The notes below the pieces were generated by a model, which worked only from the letters and a program-made list of their open reading frames with translations, had not been told where the DNA came from and did not search any database. Position numbers and translations under genes: made by a program. A stretch of DNA of 64,000 nucleotides, from NCBI RefSeq assembly GCF_015354245.1, contig NZ_JADKYZ010000001.1:682001-746000 (forward strand), in the 5' to 3' direction. How positions within the stretch are numbered: position 1 is the first letter of the stretch; each line of letters begins with the position of its first letter. Positions 42,564 to 51,917 of the stretch are shown here, in pieces. Origin of the DNA: Diaphorobacter caeni. Lineage in GTDB: Bacteria > Pseudomonadota > Gammaproteobacteria > Burkholderiales > Burkholderiaceae_C.

Positions 42564-43346
42564 TCAATTCTCCGCGAGCTTGCGGCGAAACACCAGACGC
42601 TCGGGCGAGGACGATGTGGCGTGAAACGCATAGCCGTCGACATCGAAAGCCTCGAGCTGGTGCGGCGTGACGACGCGGTGCTCGATGGCGTAGCGGGCCA
42701 TGAGGCCGCGCGCGCGCTTGGCGTAGAAGCTGATGATCTTGTACTGGCCGCCCTTGAAGTCCTCGAACACGCATTCGATCACGCGTGCCTTGAGCGTCTT
42801 CAGGTCCACGGACTTGAAGTACTCCTGCGAGGCGAGATTCACGACGACCGGCGTGGTGTCCGCCTGCAGGCGCTTGTTCAGGTGCTCGGCGATGCGCTTG
42901 CCCCAGAACTTGTAGAGCGTGGCCCCCGCGCTCGTCTCGAGGCGCGTGCCCATCTCGAGTCGATAGGGCTGCATGCGGTCAAGCGGACGCAGCACGCCAT
43001 ACAGGCCGCTCAGGATCGCCACATGGCTTTGCGCCCAGGCGAGATCGTCGGCGGACAGGCTCTGGGCCTGCAGGCCTTCGTACACGTCGCCATTGAAGGC
43101 CATCACCGCCTGGCGCGAATTCTTGGCGGTGAACTTGGGGCTCCAGGTCGCGTAGCGGGCGACGTTCAGGCCCGCCAGCGTGTCGCTGATGCTCATCAGC
43201 GAGGCAATTTCCTGCGGCGACTTCTGCTTGAGCACATCGATGAGCTGCTGCGAGTCCGGCACGAACTGGGGCAGCGTGTGCGGCAGATCGGGCGGCAGGG
43301 GGGTGTCGTAATCCAGTGACTTGGCGGGGGAGAGGAGAAACAGCAT
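42564..43346 (-). CDS. yaaA: Peroxide stress protein YaaA (DUF328)
   Basis: A 260-residue cytoplasmic protein of the YaaA/UPF0246 family, which lowers free iron and protects DNA during peroxide stress in E. coli. Characteristic blocks: [38 protein letters not shown] and [13 protein letters not shown]. It probably forms an operon with the 2-oxoglutarate oxygenase behind it; in E. coli yaaA is under OxyR, but no operator was identified here. Confidence 0.95.
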   Translation of the reverse strand: MLFLLSPAKSLDYDTPLPPDLPHTLPQFVPDSQQLIDVLKQKSPQEIASLMSISDTLAGLNVARYATWSPKFTAKNSRQAVMAFNGDVYEGLQAQSLSADDLAWAQSHVAILSGLYGVLRPLDRMQPYRLEMGTRLETSAGATLYKFWGKRIAEHLNKRLQADTTPVVVNLASQEYFKSVDLKTLKARVIECVFEDFKGGQYKIISFYAKRARGLMARYAIEHRVVTPHQLEAFDVDGYAFHATSSSPERLVFRRKLAEN

Positions 43347-43410
43347 GGGGTGATTTTCGCCTGCAATCGGATTTCGTCATGGAACGTCGGGTTGAATTCA
43401 GCCTGCACCC

Positions 43411-43448
43411 AAAAAAACACCCCGCAACGCAAAGGCGTTCGGGGTGTT
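43411..43448 (-). terminator. Terminator of rne
   Basis: A stem AACACCCC...GGGGTGTT (43416-43423 with 43441-43448) extended inside by CAACGC/GCGTT(C) and followed on the minus strand by seven T. It lies 45 bp beyond the rne stop. Confidence 0.9.
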
Positions 43449-43493
43449 CCGTCGTGCAGCCCGGATGGCGTGCATCCGGGACGCGGCGCAGTC

Positions 43494-46400
43494 TTACTGC
43501 TGTTGCTGTTGCTCCTGATCGAACGGCAGGCGCAGTTCGCTCAGGTCGCGGCGGGTTTCCACCAGCACCAGTGGGCCTTCATCGAGCACCACGACAGGCG
43601 GGCGCTCTCGCGGCACATGCACCGGCTTGGGCTCGGCGGCGATGGCGGCCTGCACGGCGGCGATCTTGTCGGCGTCGGAGTTCACCCATTGCAGGCCGGA
43701 GGCGTTCGCCAGATCGTTCAGCGATTGCATCGGCAGCTCGTAGCTGCGCACGCGCGGCATGCCGACTTCCTGCGCTACTTCGGCCACGCTCTCGGCGATC
43801 TTTGCGACCACGACAGGCTGGGCTGCGGGAACCACGATGGCTTCTGCGGATGGCGAGACCACGACGGTCGGCGCTGGCGCGGCTTCCGCAACCGGCGCGG
43901 GGGCTGGAGCCGGAGCGGGCGCGACTTCGGGAGCCGGTGCGGGCGCTGCCACGGCGGCGGCTGCCACGGCGGTGCTCTGCGAGAAGTAGCTGCGGCGCAC
44001 TGGCTCGTCGCTCGCGGTCACGGTTTCCGTGGGCGAGGATGCGCCGTTCGCGTCGGCCGGCATTTCGGCGGCGGGGGCTTGCGCCTCCATGCCGGAATCG
44101 GCGCCGGTGCCTGCTTCGCCATTGCCGTTGTTGCGGCCACGACGGTCGCGGCCGTAGCGGTCGCGCGAGCGGCGTTCGCGGCGTTCGCCTTCGGGGGCGT
44201 TTGGCGCGCCTTCGGCATTGACGCCGTCGGTGCCCGCGTCGGCATTGCCGCCCAGCGACAGGTCGATGTCGGGCATGGGCATCAGCGGCAGATTGTCCGC
44301 CACGGGTGCCGCAGCGTTCGCGTCGATGGTGCGCGGAGTGCGCTCACCACGCTCGCGGCGCTCGCCACGCTGGCCGCGCTCGCCACGTTCACGACGTGGA
44401 CGGTCACCGTTGTTCACCGCATTTGCGTCATCCGCCGGCATGCCTGCGGAAGCGGATGCATCGAATGCCACGTTCGCGTTGCGCTGCTCGTTGCTGTTGC
44501 GGTCACGGCCATTGCGTGGCTCGCGGCGGTTTTCACCTTCCGCGCGTTCGCCACGGTCGTTGCGGCGGTCATTGTTGCGACCTTCCGCGCCCTCGCGTGG
44601 TTGGCGCTGTTCGCCGTTGCGCTCGTTGCGACGACCGTTGCGGCCCTCGCCACGGTTCTCCGCGTTCGCGCCCTCCGCACGGCCACCTTCGCGGCTGCCG
44701 TCACGGTTCGCGTCGCGGGCGCCGTCACGGTTACCGCCGCGGCGACGGTCGTTGTTGCCACGGCCTTCACGGCGTGGCTCCCGGGCTTCGGCTGCGGGTG
44801 CTGCAGCAGGGGCCGCCACGGGAGCGGGTGCGGCAACGGGCGCGGCGGCCGGGCCGAAGCCGAACAGGCTCTTGAGCCAGGCGATGAAGCCCATTTCCTG
44901 TGGACGCGCCGGCGCAGCTGGTGCGGGAGCCGGTGCCGGTGGCGTCGCAGGAGCGGCCGAGCCGGTTCGCTGCGACTGCTGGCCGTTGGCACGGGCGGCG
45001 GCGCGGGCAGCGGCGTCGGGACGTGGCTCGACCTGCGGAGCGGGGGCATCGGGCAGCACGCCCTTGATGACCGGGGTCTGCTTGTTGGTCGGCTCCTGCG
45101 AGCGGCGCGTCACCTTGGTCTGGTCTTCGACTTCTTCGACCAGCTGGTAGCTCGACTGCAGGTCTTCCAGACGCGGATCGTCATGCTTCAGGCGCTCGAG
45201 CTTGTAGTGCGGCGTGTCGAGCGACTTGTTCGGGATCATCATCACGTTCACGCGCTGCTTGAGCTCGATCTTCGCGATTTCGGTGCGCTTTTCGTTGAGC
45301 AGGAACGAGGCCACTTCCACCGGCACCTGGCAGTGCACGGCGGCGGTGTTGTCCTTCATCGACTCTTCCTGGATGATGCGCAGGATCTGCAGCGCCGAGC
45401 TTTCCGTGTCGCGGATGTGGCCGGAGCCGCCGCAGCGCGGGCAGTTGATGTGCGCGCCTTCGGAGAGGGCGGGCTTCAGGCGCTGGCGGCTCATCTCCAT
45501 GAGGCCGAACTTGCTGATCGAGCCGAACTGCACGCGGGCACGGTCCTGGCGCAGCGCGTCGCGCAGGCGGTTTTCGACTTCGCGGCGGTTCTTGGACTCT
45601 TCCATGTCGATGAAGTCGATCACGATCAGTCCGCCGAGGTCCCGCAGACGCATCTGGCGAGCCACTTCGTCAGCCGCTTCCAGATTGGTGCGGGTGGCGG
45701 TTTCTTCGATGTCGCCACCTTTGATGGCGCGCGCCGAGTTCACGTCCACCGACACCAGTGCTTCGGTGTGGTCGATCACGATGGCGCCGCCCGAGGGCAG
45801 GGTCACCACGCGCGAGTAGGCGGATTCGATCTGGTGCTCGATCTGGAAGCGGCTGAACAGCGGCGCGTCGTCGCGGTAGCGCTTGACCTTGTTCGCGTGC
45901 TCGGGCATCACGTGCGACATGAACTGGTGGGCCTGTTCATAGATGTCGTCGGTGTCGATCAGGATGTCGCCGATGTCGCCGTTGAAATAGTCACGGATCG
46001 CGCGGATCACGAGGCTGGATTCCTGGTAGATCAGGAACGCGCCACGGGCCGACTTGGCGGCGCCGTCGATGGCGCTCCAGAGCTTGAGCAGGTAGTTCAG
46101 GTCCCACTGCAGTTCGGGCGCGGTGCGGCCGATGCCGGCGGTGCGCGCGATGATGGACATGCCCTTGGGGTACGCAAGCTGGTCCATCGCCTCCTTGAGC
46201 TCGGCGCGGTCTTCGCCCTCGATGCGGCGCGAAACGCCACCGCCGCGCGGGTTGTTGGGCATCAGCACGACATAACGGCCGGCCAGCGAGATGAAAGTGG
46301 TGAGGGCTGCGCCCTTGTTGCCGCGCTCTTCCTTTTCGACCTGGACGATGAGTTCCTGGCCTTCCTTGATCACGTCTTGGATCTTGGCCTGGCTGGGCGA

Positions 46401-46646
46401 GACGCCTTCGGCAAAATATTGCTTGGAGATTTCCTTGAAGGGCAGGAAGCCGTGGCGGTCTTCGCCGTAGTCCACGAAGCAGGCCTCGAGCGACGGCTCG
46501 ACGCGCGTCACGACCGCCTTGTAGATGTTGCCCTTGCGTTGTTCGCGTCCCTCGATCTCGATCTCGTAGTCCAGCAGTTTCTGGCCGTCGACGATGGCCA
46601 GGCGGCGTTCTTCAGGCTGCGTGGCGTTGATGAGCATCCGTTTCAT
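43494..46646 (-). CDS. rne: Ribonuclease E
   Basis: 1050-residue endoribonuclease that starts mRNA decay and processes rRNA and tRNA, and scaffolds the degradosome. The catalytic half (1-500) starts [21 protein letters not shown] and has an S1 domain (about 35-125). The metal-binding Asp residues lie in [10 protein letters not shown] and IVIDFIDME, and the Zn-link is CPRCGGSGH (C402, C405). The C-terminal half (about 530-1050) is disordered. It holds an Arg/Glu-rich RNA-binding stretch (repeats like [10 protein letters not shown]) and long Ala/Pro segments, ending [11 protein letters not shown]. The ATG at 46646 has a good ribosome binding site (AAGGAAA). rluC is divergent, as in E. coli, with a long gap suited to rne 5'-UTR autoregulation. 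Confidence 0.97.
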   Translation of the reverse strand: MKRMLINATQPEERRLAIVDGQKLLDYEIEIEGREQRKGNIYKAVVTRVEPSLEACFVDYGEDRHGFLPFKEISKQYFAEGVSPSQAKIQDVIKEGQELIVQVEKEERGNKGAALTTFISLAGRYVVLMPNNPRGGGVSRRIEGEDRAELKEAMDQLAYPKGMSIIARTAGIGRTAPELQWDLNYLLKLWSAIDGAAKSARGAFLIYQESSLVIRAIRDYFNGDIGDILIDTDDIYEQAHQFMSHVMPEHANKVKRYRDDAPLFSRFQIEHQIESAYSRVVTLPSGGAIVIDHTEALVSVDVNSARAIKGGDIEETATRTNLEAADEVARQMRLRDLGGLIVIDFIDMEESKNRREVENRLRDALRQDRARVQFGSISKFGLMEMSRQRLKPALSEGAHINCPRCGGSGHIRDTESSALQILRIIQEESMKDNTAAVHCQVPVEVASFLLNEKRTEIAKIELKQRVNVMMIPNKSLDTPHYKLERLKHDDPRLEDLQSSYQLVEEVEDQTKVTRRSQEPTNKQTPVIKGVLPDAPAPQVEPRPDAAARAAARANGQQSQRTGSAAPATPPAPAPAPAAPARPQEMGFIAWLKSLFGFGPAAAPVAAPAPVAAPAAAPAAEAREPRREGRGNNDRRRGGNRDGARDANRDGSREGGRAEGANAENRGEGRNGRRNERNGEQRQPREGAEGRNNDRRNDRGERAEGENRREPRNGRDRNSNEQRNANVAFDASASAGMPADDANAVNNGDRPRRERGERGQRGERRERGERTPRTIDANAAAPVADNLPLMPMPDIDLSLGGNADAGTDGVNAEGAPNAPEGERRERRSRDRYGRDRRGRNNGNGEAGTGADSGMEAQAPAAEMPADANGASSPTETVTASDEPVRRSYFSQSTAVAAAAVAAPAPAPEVAPAPAPAPAPVAEAAPAPTVVVSPSAEAIVVPAAQPVVVAKIAESVAEVAQEVGMPRVRSYELPMQSLNDLANASGLQWVNSDADKIAAVQAAIAAEPKPVHVPRERPPVVVLDEGPLVLVETRRDLSELRLPFDQEQQQQQ

Positions 46647-47250
46647 GATGCGTTTCCTTTTCGTTGTTGTATGCGGGCCGACGCACTGCGTGATCGCAGT
46701 TGCTCGCCCCGCCAAAGTTCCATGACAAAAACAGGCTCACACAGAGCCGCCAATGCCTGGCCAACGCAGAGAAACGAAAGGAATTGCCGGAAGTACCTAC
46801 TGTGGCTGACGCGTCAAAGTGATTTCAATGACAGACGCGTCAGGTGCAAAGGTGGGGCATGGATGAAGGCGAAGCGGATTGCGCGCTGCTTTACCGTGAA
46901 GAAAACAGCCTTGGGCGCGATCCGAATGAAAGATTGCGGCGCAGGCAATGCCACGGCCAAAGGCTTGAACCTTTGACTCAGTGACATGATCCAGGCCGTC
47001 AAAATCCACATAGTTGTTATCGCTTTGTCCGTCGGTCACCGCGCCTCACAATATCCAGGCCGGGACCAACTCAGATTCCGTATTCAGTGTTTCAATGTGT
47101 TAGCCACTGGCGTCCAACGGGTCAAAAACGGGCAATCGCCAGCAATTTTTGTGCGCAAGACGCCTATGGGCATCAACCATGCTGCACGACTCACTGGGCT
47201 GGGTGGACTAAACTCCAGACAAATCAACCACTTACACATTCGTCGCGCAG
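46647..47250. other. rne/rluC intergenic region (rne leader)
   Basis: 604 bp without a supported gene between divergent rne and rluC. By analogy with other proteobacteria most of it should be the rne 5'-UTR, which in E. coli mediates autoregulation. Two palindromes around TGACGCGTCA (46807-46842) are the most distinct elements. Short open frames exist but have no support. Confidence 0.6.
46807..46842. promoter_or_regulatory. Paired palindromes upstream of rne
   Basis: TGACGCGTCA (46807-46816, perfect palindrome) and AGACGCGTCA (46833-46842, one end mismatch) are 26 bp apart centre to centre. They could be a protein operator or fold together as an RNA hairpin. Confidence 0.45.
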
Positions 47251-48276
47251 GTGAAACACATTATAGAGGGCAAACAGGCAAAACCCGCCGCCCCAATATC
47301 CACATCCACAGTACGCATCGTTGAAGTCGATGCGGAATTCGCTGGGCAGCGACTGGATAACTTTCTGATACGCGAGCTCAAGGGCGTTCCCAAAACCCAT
47401 GTCTACCGCATCATCCGCAGTGGTGAAGTGCGCGTGAACAAGGGCCGCGCCAGCGCCGATACCCGGGTCGAAGCGGGGGATCTGGTGCGCGTGCCGCCGG
47501 TGCGGATTTCCGACAAGGTCGCCGAAAAGGCCGATCGCCCCGCGCCGCCGAGGGAATTTCCCGTGTTGCTGGAAGACGACCAATTGATCGCCATCGACAA
47601 GCCGGCCGGTGTTGCCGTGCACGGCGGCAGCGGGGTGAGCTTCGGCGTGATCGAGCAGCTGCGCCAGGCGCGGCCAGCGGCCAAGTTCCTCGAACTCGTG
47701 CATCGGCTGGACCGCGAGACGTCGGGCATTCTGCTGGTGGCCAAGCGTCGCTCGTCGCTCGTCGCGCTGCAGGACCAGTTCCGTGAGCGCGAGACCGGCA
47801 AGACCTATCTGGCGCTCGTGACCGGCACCTGGCCGGCCAAGCTCAAGGTGATCGACACGCCTCTGCACAAATATCTGCAGGAAGACGGCGAGCGCCGGGT
47901 GCGCACGACCACCAAGGAAGACCCGGACGGCATGCGCTCGATCACGCTGGTGAAGGTGCGCTCGACCTGTCCTCCGCGTCCCATGCAGGGGCTGCCCGCG
48001 ATGAGTCTGCTCGAGGTCACCATCAAGACCGGGCGCACCCACCAGATCCGGGTGCACCTGTCGAGCCAGGGGCATCCGATTGCCGGGGATGACAAATACG
48101 GTGACTTCGATCTGAACAAGCGACTGCAGAAGCAGGGGCTCAAACGCATGTTTCTTCATGCATGGCGGCTACAGTTCAACCATCCGGCGACCAGCGAGCG
48201 TTGCGAACTGCGCGCCGAACTGCCGCCCGAACTGGCCGATTTTCTGACCACCGAACCCGCTTCTCCCCATGTCTGA
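47251..48276 (+). CDS. rluC: 23S rRNA pseudouridine synthase RluC
   Basis: A 341-residue pseudouridine synthase that in E. coli modifies U955, U2504 and U2580 of 23S rRNA. An N-terminal S4 domain (about 27-85, QRLDNFLIRELKGVPKTHVY) precedes the catalytic domain with D154 in ELVHRLDRETSGILL and the KTGRTHQIRVHLSSQGHPI block. It starts with GTG. Its last 8 bases overlap the start of the HAD gene, indicating translational coupling. Confidence 0.95.
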   Translation: MKHIIEGKQAKPAAPISTSTVRIVEVDAEFAGQRLDNFLIRELKGVPKTHVYRIIRSGEVRVNKGRASADTRVEAGDLVRVPPVRISDKVAEKADRPAPPREFPVLLEDDQLIAIDKPAGVAVHGGSGVSFGVIEQLRQARPAAKFLELVHRLDRETSGILLVAKRRSSLVALQDQFRERETGKTYLALVTGTWPAKLKVIDTPLHKYLQEDGERRVRTTTKEDPDGMRSITLVKVRSTCPPRPMQGLPAMSLLEVTIKTGRTHQIRVHLSSQGHPIAGDDKYGDFDLNKRLQKQGLKRMFLHAWRLQFNHPATSERCELRAELPPELADFLTTEPASPHV

Positions 48277-48937
48277 CAACCCTATCCGCCGTTTCGACCT
48301 GATCGCCTTCGACTGGGACGGCACGCTGTACGACTCCACCGCCTGCATCGTGCAGAGCATTCAGGAGGCGGTGCGCGACGTCGGCGGCACGGTGCCGAGT
48401 GACGAGGACGCCGCCTGGGTGATCGGCATGGCGCTCGAGCCCGCGCTCGCCAAGGCCGCGCCCGATGTGCCGGTGGAGAAATACCCCGAGCTCGCCAACC
48501 GCTACCGCTATCACTATCTGAAGCACCACGACGATCTGAACCTGTTCGACGGCGTGATGCCGATGCTGGACGACCTGCGCAGGCGCGGCCATCTGTTGGC
48601 CGTGGCGACCGGCAAGAGCCGGCGCGGGCTCGACCATGTGCTCGAATCCAAAGAGCTGCACGGCGTGTTCGACGGCTCGCGCACGGCCGACGAGACGGCG
48701 GGCAAGCCGCATCCGCAGATGCTCAACGAGCTGATGGAGCAGTGGGGCATCGAGCCCGAGCGCACGCTGATGATCGGCGACACCACGCATGATCTGCAGA
48801 TGGCCGTGCTTGCGGGCTGCGCGAGCGTCGGCGTGGCCTACGGCGCGCATGACACCGCGGGATTTGCGGAATTCCACCCACTGTATGTCGCTGAAACTGT
48901 TGCAAATTTGCATCAGTGGCTGCTTGGCAATGCATGA
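48269..48937 (+). CDS. HAD-superfamily phosphatase (phosphoglycolate phosphatase-like)
   Basis: A 222-residue HAD subfamily IA hydrolase. Motif I is FDWDGTLYDS (nucleophile and acid Asp), motif II is in VATGKSRRGLD, the lysine is in GKPHPQML and motif IV is MIGDTTHDLQMA. A helical cap domain lies at about residues 20-85. Members next to rluC are often annotated as phosphoglycolate phosphatase-like; the true substrate is not evident. It overlaps rluC by 8 bp and is followed by the Rieske gene after 18 bp. Confidence 0.92.
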   Translation: MSDNPIRRFDLIAFDWDGTLYDSTACIVQSIQEAVRDVGGTVPSDEDAAWVIGMALEPALAKAAPDVPVEKYPELANRYRYHYLKHHDDLNLFDGVMPMLDDLRRRGHLLAVATGKSRRGLDHVLESKELHGVFDGSRTADETAGKPHPQMLNELMEQWGIEPERTLMIGDTTHDLQMAVLAGCASVGVAYGAHDTAGFAEFHPLYVAETVANLHQWLLGNA

Positions 48938-48955
48938 TCACTCGGTGAATACAGC

Positions 48956-49339
48956 ATGAACACCACTGAAGGCAATTCCGGCATTGAGCTTTGCGCCAGC
49001 GCCGAACTGGTGGATGGCGGCCGCGCCGTCTCGTTCGATGTGCGCTTCGCGGGCGAGAACTGCCGGGCGTTCGCGATCCGCTTCGAGGGGCGGGTGCACG
49101 CGTTTCTCAACCGCTGCACCCATGTGTCCATGGAAATGGACTACCAGCCGGATCAGTTTTTCGACGACACTGGGCAATGGCTGCTGTGCGCCACCCATGG
49201 CGCGGCCTATCGGCCCGACACGGGGGAATGCGGCGGCGGCCCGTGCCGTGGCGGTCTGGTGAAGATTCCGCTCAGCGAGGCGGACGGCATCGTTCGCTGG
49301 CACACCGCAGACAACTTGCAACCAATAGAGTTTGATTGA
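48956..49339 (+). CDS. Small Rieske [2Fe-2S] protein
   Basis: A 127-residue ferredoxin-like Rieske domain. The cluster ligands are C54-x-H56 (NRCTHVSME) and C78-x2-H81 (LLCATHGAAYRPDTGEC), followed by the GGPCRGGLVKIPL loop. Such stand-alone Rieske proteins usually carry electrons to an oxygenase or reductase, but no such partner is close. Its stop codon overlaps the sppA start (TGATG), so translation is coupled to sppA. Confidence 0.93.
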   Translation: MNTTEGNSGIELCASAELVDGGRAVSFDVRFAGENCRAFAIRFEGRVHAFLNRCTHVSMEMDYQPDQFFDDTGQWLLCATHGAAYRPDTGECGGGPCRGGLVKIPLSEADGIVRWHTADNLQPIEFD

Positions 49340-50385
49340 TGACCGATCCCACACGTCCAGATTTCCCCGGGTCACAGAGCGCAGAGCCCGCAGCCCCGGA
49401 CCTGTGGGGCGGAGCGACGCCCGCGGGAGTGCCTTCTCACGCCAATGCGTCCGGCACTCCGGGTTGGGAGCGTGAGGTGCTTGAGAAGCTGGTGTTGTCG
49501 ACGCTCAAGGAGCAGCGCTCGGCACGCCGCTGGCGCAATTTCATGCGGCTGGCCTGGCTGCTGGTGATCATCACGATAGCGGTGATCCTGTTCTCCAAGG
49601 AGGCCGGCACCGCGAGCAAGACCACGCCGCACACCGCCGTGGTGGACATCAAGGGCGAGATCGCCTCGGGCAACGAGGCCAGCGCCGAATTCGTCGTGGC
49701 CGCCATGCGCAGCGCGTTCGAGGATTCGGGGGCGCAGGCCGTGGTGCTGCTCATCAACTCGCCCGGCGGCAGCCCGGTGCAGGCGGGCATCATCAACGAC
49801 GAGATCGTGCGCCTGAAGGCCAAGCACAAGAAGCCGGTCTACGCGGTGGTGGAAGAAACCTGCGCGTCGGCGGCCTATTACATCGCCGCGGCGGCCGACG
49901 AGATCTTCGTGGACAAGGCCAGCATCGTCGGCAGCATCGGTGTGCTGATGGATGGCTTCGGCTTCACCGGCACCATGGAGAAGCTCGGCGTGGAACGTCG
50001 CCTGCTGACGGCCGGCGAGAACAAGGGCTTCCTCGACCCGTTCAGCCCCCAGACCGAACACCAGCGTGAATATGCGCAGCAGATGCTCAACCAGATCCAT
50101 CAGCAGTTCATCTCGGTGGTGAAGACCGGCCGTGGCGACCGCCTGAAGGAGGCGCCCGACACGTTCAGCGGACTGTTCTGGACCGGCCAGCAGGCGGTGG
50201 AGATGGGGCTGGCCGACAAGCTGGGCAATCTCGACTATGTCGCCCGCGAGGTGGTCAAGGCCGAGGAGGTGGTGGACTATACCCGCAAGGACAACGTGGC
50301 CGAGCGTCTGGTCAAGCGCTTCGGTGCCGCGATGGGCGCGGGCGCGGCGAAGTCGCTGCAGTCATCGGCGCTGCAATTGCGCTGA
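49339..50385 (+). CDS. sppA: Signal peptide peptidase SppA (S49 family)
   Basis: A 348-residue inner-membrane protease of the short (36-kDa) SppA type, which degrades cleaved signal peptides. The polar N-terminus (about 1-68) is followed by one transmembrane helix (about 69-86, FMRLAWLLVIITIAVILF) and a periplasmic protease domain. The Ser/Lys dyad is S177 (EETCASAAYYIA) and K229 (AGENKGFLDPF), with the 52-residue spacing found in B. subtilis SppA. The start at 49339 overlaps the stop of the Rieske gene by one base. Confidence 0.95.
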   Translation: MTDPTRPDFPGSQSAEPAAPDLWGGATPAGVPSHANASGTPGWEREVLEKLVLSTLKEQRSARRWRNFMRLAWLLVIITIAVILFSKEAGTASKTTPHTAVVDIKGEIASGNEASAEFVVAAMRSAFEDSGAQAVVLLINSPGGSPVQAGIINDEIVRLKAKHKKPVYAVVEETCASAAYYIAAAADEIFVDKASIVGSIGVLMDGFGFTGTMEKLGVERRLLTAGENKGFLDPFSPQTEHQREYAQQMLNQIHQQFISVVKTGRGDRLKEAPDTFSGLFWTGQQAVEMGLADKLGNLDYVAREVVKAEEVVDYTRKDNVAERLVKRFGAAMGAGAAKSLQSSALQLR

Positions 50386-50404
50386 AACACCGGCTGGAAT
50401 GAAA

Positions 50405-50440
50405 AACGGCGCGGCCTGTGAAGGTCGCGCCGTTCTGCTT
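50405..50440. terminator. Bidirectional terminator between sppA and methylase gene
   Basis: A 12-bp stem AACGGCGCGGCC (50405-50416) with GGTCGCGCCGTT (50423-50434), one mismatch, followed by T-rich sequence on the plus strand and TTTTTC on the minus strand. Confidence 0.85.
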
Positions 50441-50483
50441 TTTGCTTTTTGCGTTTTGCTTTTTGCTTTTTGCGTTTTGCTTT
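50437..50483. repeat. 21-bp direct repeat built of 7-mers
   Basis: Two perfect 21-bp units (50437-50457, 50458-50478), each made of GCTTTTT, GCTTTTT, GCGTTTT, followed by a partial third (GCTTT). It forms the T-rich tail of the sppA terminator. Confidence 0.9.
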
Positions 50484-50507
50484 GGGCGTTGCTTGTGCTT
50501 CCGTGCT

Positions 50508-51296
50508 TCACGCGCCGATCAGAAACACGGTCGGAGTGCGGTTGTCCACGGGGCAGGGCAGGTCGCGCCAGCGCTGGACCGGGCGGCTCTGGATGTTGGC
50601 CGTGGCAAGCGTCAGGCCGCTGGCGATCGCAAGGCGCGTGTTGGGCTGAAGGCCCTGTACAAGCGCCTGCCAGATGGCGGCGTTGCGGTAGGGTGTTTCG
50701 ATGAAGAGCTGGCTCTGGCCGTGCTTGACGGCCAGCGTCTCCAGGTCCTTGAGGCGCTTGGCGCGCTCGGCGTTGTCTTGGGGCAGATATCCGACAAAGG
50801 CGAAATTCTGTCCGTTGAGTCCGCTGGCGGCAATGGCCAGCAGCAGCGACACAGGGCCCACGAGCGGCACGACGGGGATGCCGAGATCGTGCGCCGCGCG
50901 CACGACGGAGCTGCCCGGATCGGCCACCGCCGGCATGCCGGCCTCGCTGATGAGGCCGATGTCCTCGCCCGCGAGTGCCGCAGCGAGCATCGGCTTGGCG
51001 TCGAACTGCGCGTTGCCGCGTCCGCCGTGATCACCTTTCTTGTGGACTTCGCGCGGCAGCTCGGTGATCGTCTGTTCCTGCAGGACCTTCGCGAGCGGAT
51101 GGATGGCGTCCACGCGTTTCAGATAGGCGCGGGTGCTCTTGGCGTTCTCGCAGATCCAGTGCGTGAGACCAGCGGCTTGCCTGAGCGTGCCCTCGGGCAG
51201 CGCGTCGGTGAGCGGCGCCTGGCTGTCGCAGCCGAAATCGAGCGGCGCGGGCACGAGATAAAGCGTGCCCTTGGGTGTGGATGCGTTGCCACTCAT
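50508..51296 (-). CDS. RsmI-like SAM-dependent methyltransferase (tetrapyrrole methylase fold)
   Basis: A 262-residue methylase of the SAM-binding TP_methylase fold, related to 16S rRNA 2'-O-methyltransferase RsmI. Seen: GTLYLVPAPLDFG, the SAM-binding LISEAGMPAVADPGS, VVPLVGPVSLLLAIAASG and LFIETPYRNAAIWQAL. The order of motifs fits RsmI, but the N-terminus is divergent and a second, more typical RsmI may exist elsewhere in the genome. Its start overlaps the maf stop codon (ATGA), so the two are coupled. Confidence 0.88.
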   Translation of the reverse strand: MSGNASTPKGTLYLVPAPLDFGCDSQAPLTDALPEGTLRQAAGLTHWICENAKSTRAYLKRVDAIHPLAKVLQEQTITELPREVHKKGDHGGRGNAQFDAKPMLAAALAGEDIGLISEAGMPAVADPGSSVVRAAHDLGIPVVPLVGPVSLLLAIAASGLNGQNFAFVGYLPQDNAERAKRLKDLETLAVKHGQSQLFIETPYRNAAIWQALVQGLQPNTRLAIASGLTLATANIQSRPVQRWRDLPCPVDNRTPTVFLIGA

Positions 51297-51892
51297 GGCA
51301 GCACCAGCCCGGCGGCGCGCAGCATGCGGCAGGTGCGGATCAGTGGCAGGCCGATCAGCGAGGTCGGGTCATCGCTGTCGATGGCGTCGAGCAGGGAGAT
51401 GCCGAGGCCCTCGCTCTTGGCGCTGCCCGCGCAATCGTAGGGTTGCTCGGCCCGCAGGTAGCGCTCGATCTCGTCGTCGCTCAGATCACGAAAACGCACA
51501 TGCACGGGCGCGACATCGATGGCGCTGAAGCCGGTCTCGAGGCAGACCACGGACACGGCGGTGTGAAAAACAATGGCATGGCCGCGCATTTCCTTCAGTT
51601 GGGCGACGGCGCGCTCGTGGATTTCGGGCTTGCCGAGCGGCTTGCCGTTGAGATCGGCCACCTGATCGGAGCCAATCACCACGGCGCCAGGAAATTGCTG
51701 GGCCACGGCCTGTGCCTTGGCGGCGGCCAGACGCAAGGCCAGATCGCGCGGGGTTTCTCCGGGCTGTGGCGTTTCGTCGACATGAGGGGCGGCGGTCTCG
51801 AACGGGATGCGCAGTCGCTCGAGCAGTTCGCGGCGATAGCGCGATGTGGAGCCCAAAATCAGCGGACGGGACGGGAAAGTGGATTGCTGCAT
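51293..51892 (-). CDS. Maf-family nucleotide pyrophosphatase (YceF type)
   Basis: A 199-residue house-cleaning pyrophosphatase acting on modified nucleoside triphosphates such as m7GTP. Maf signatures: LILGSTSRYRRELLERL, VDETPQPGETP, VIGSDQVADLNGKPLGKP and CAGSAKSEGLGISLLD. The order with yceD, rpmF and plsX on the other strand is the same as around E. coli yceF. It is divergent from yceD with only 25 bp between start codons, and overlaps the downstream methylase gene by 3 bp. Confidence 0.94.
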   Translation of the reverse strand: MQQSTFPSRPLILGSTSRYRRELLERLRIPFETAAPHVDETPQPGETPRDLALRLAAAKAQAVAQQFPGAVVIGSDQVADLNGKPLGKPEIHERAVAQLKEMRGHAIVFHTAVSVVCLETGFSAIDVAPVHVRFRDLSDDEIERYLRAEQPYDCAGSAKSEGLGISLLDAIDSDDPTSLIGLPLIRTCRMLRAAGLVLP

Positions 51893-51917
51893 GCCCCGAT
51901 TCTCTTACACTGCACGT

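Noticed and set aside
43350-46976. Long plus-strand open frame (1208 codons) opposite rne
   Set aside because: Antisense shadow of the GC-rich RNase E gene; no start signal or family match.
46797-47039. 80-codon minus-strand frame in the rne leader
   Set aside because: No ribosome binding site or similarity; overlaps the palindromes and the expected 5'-UTR.
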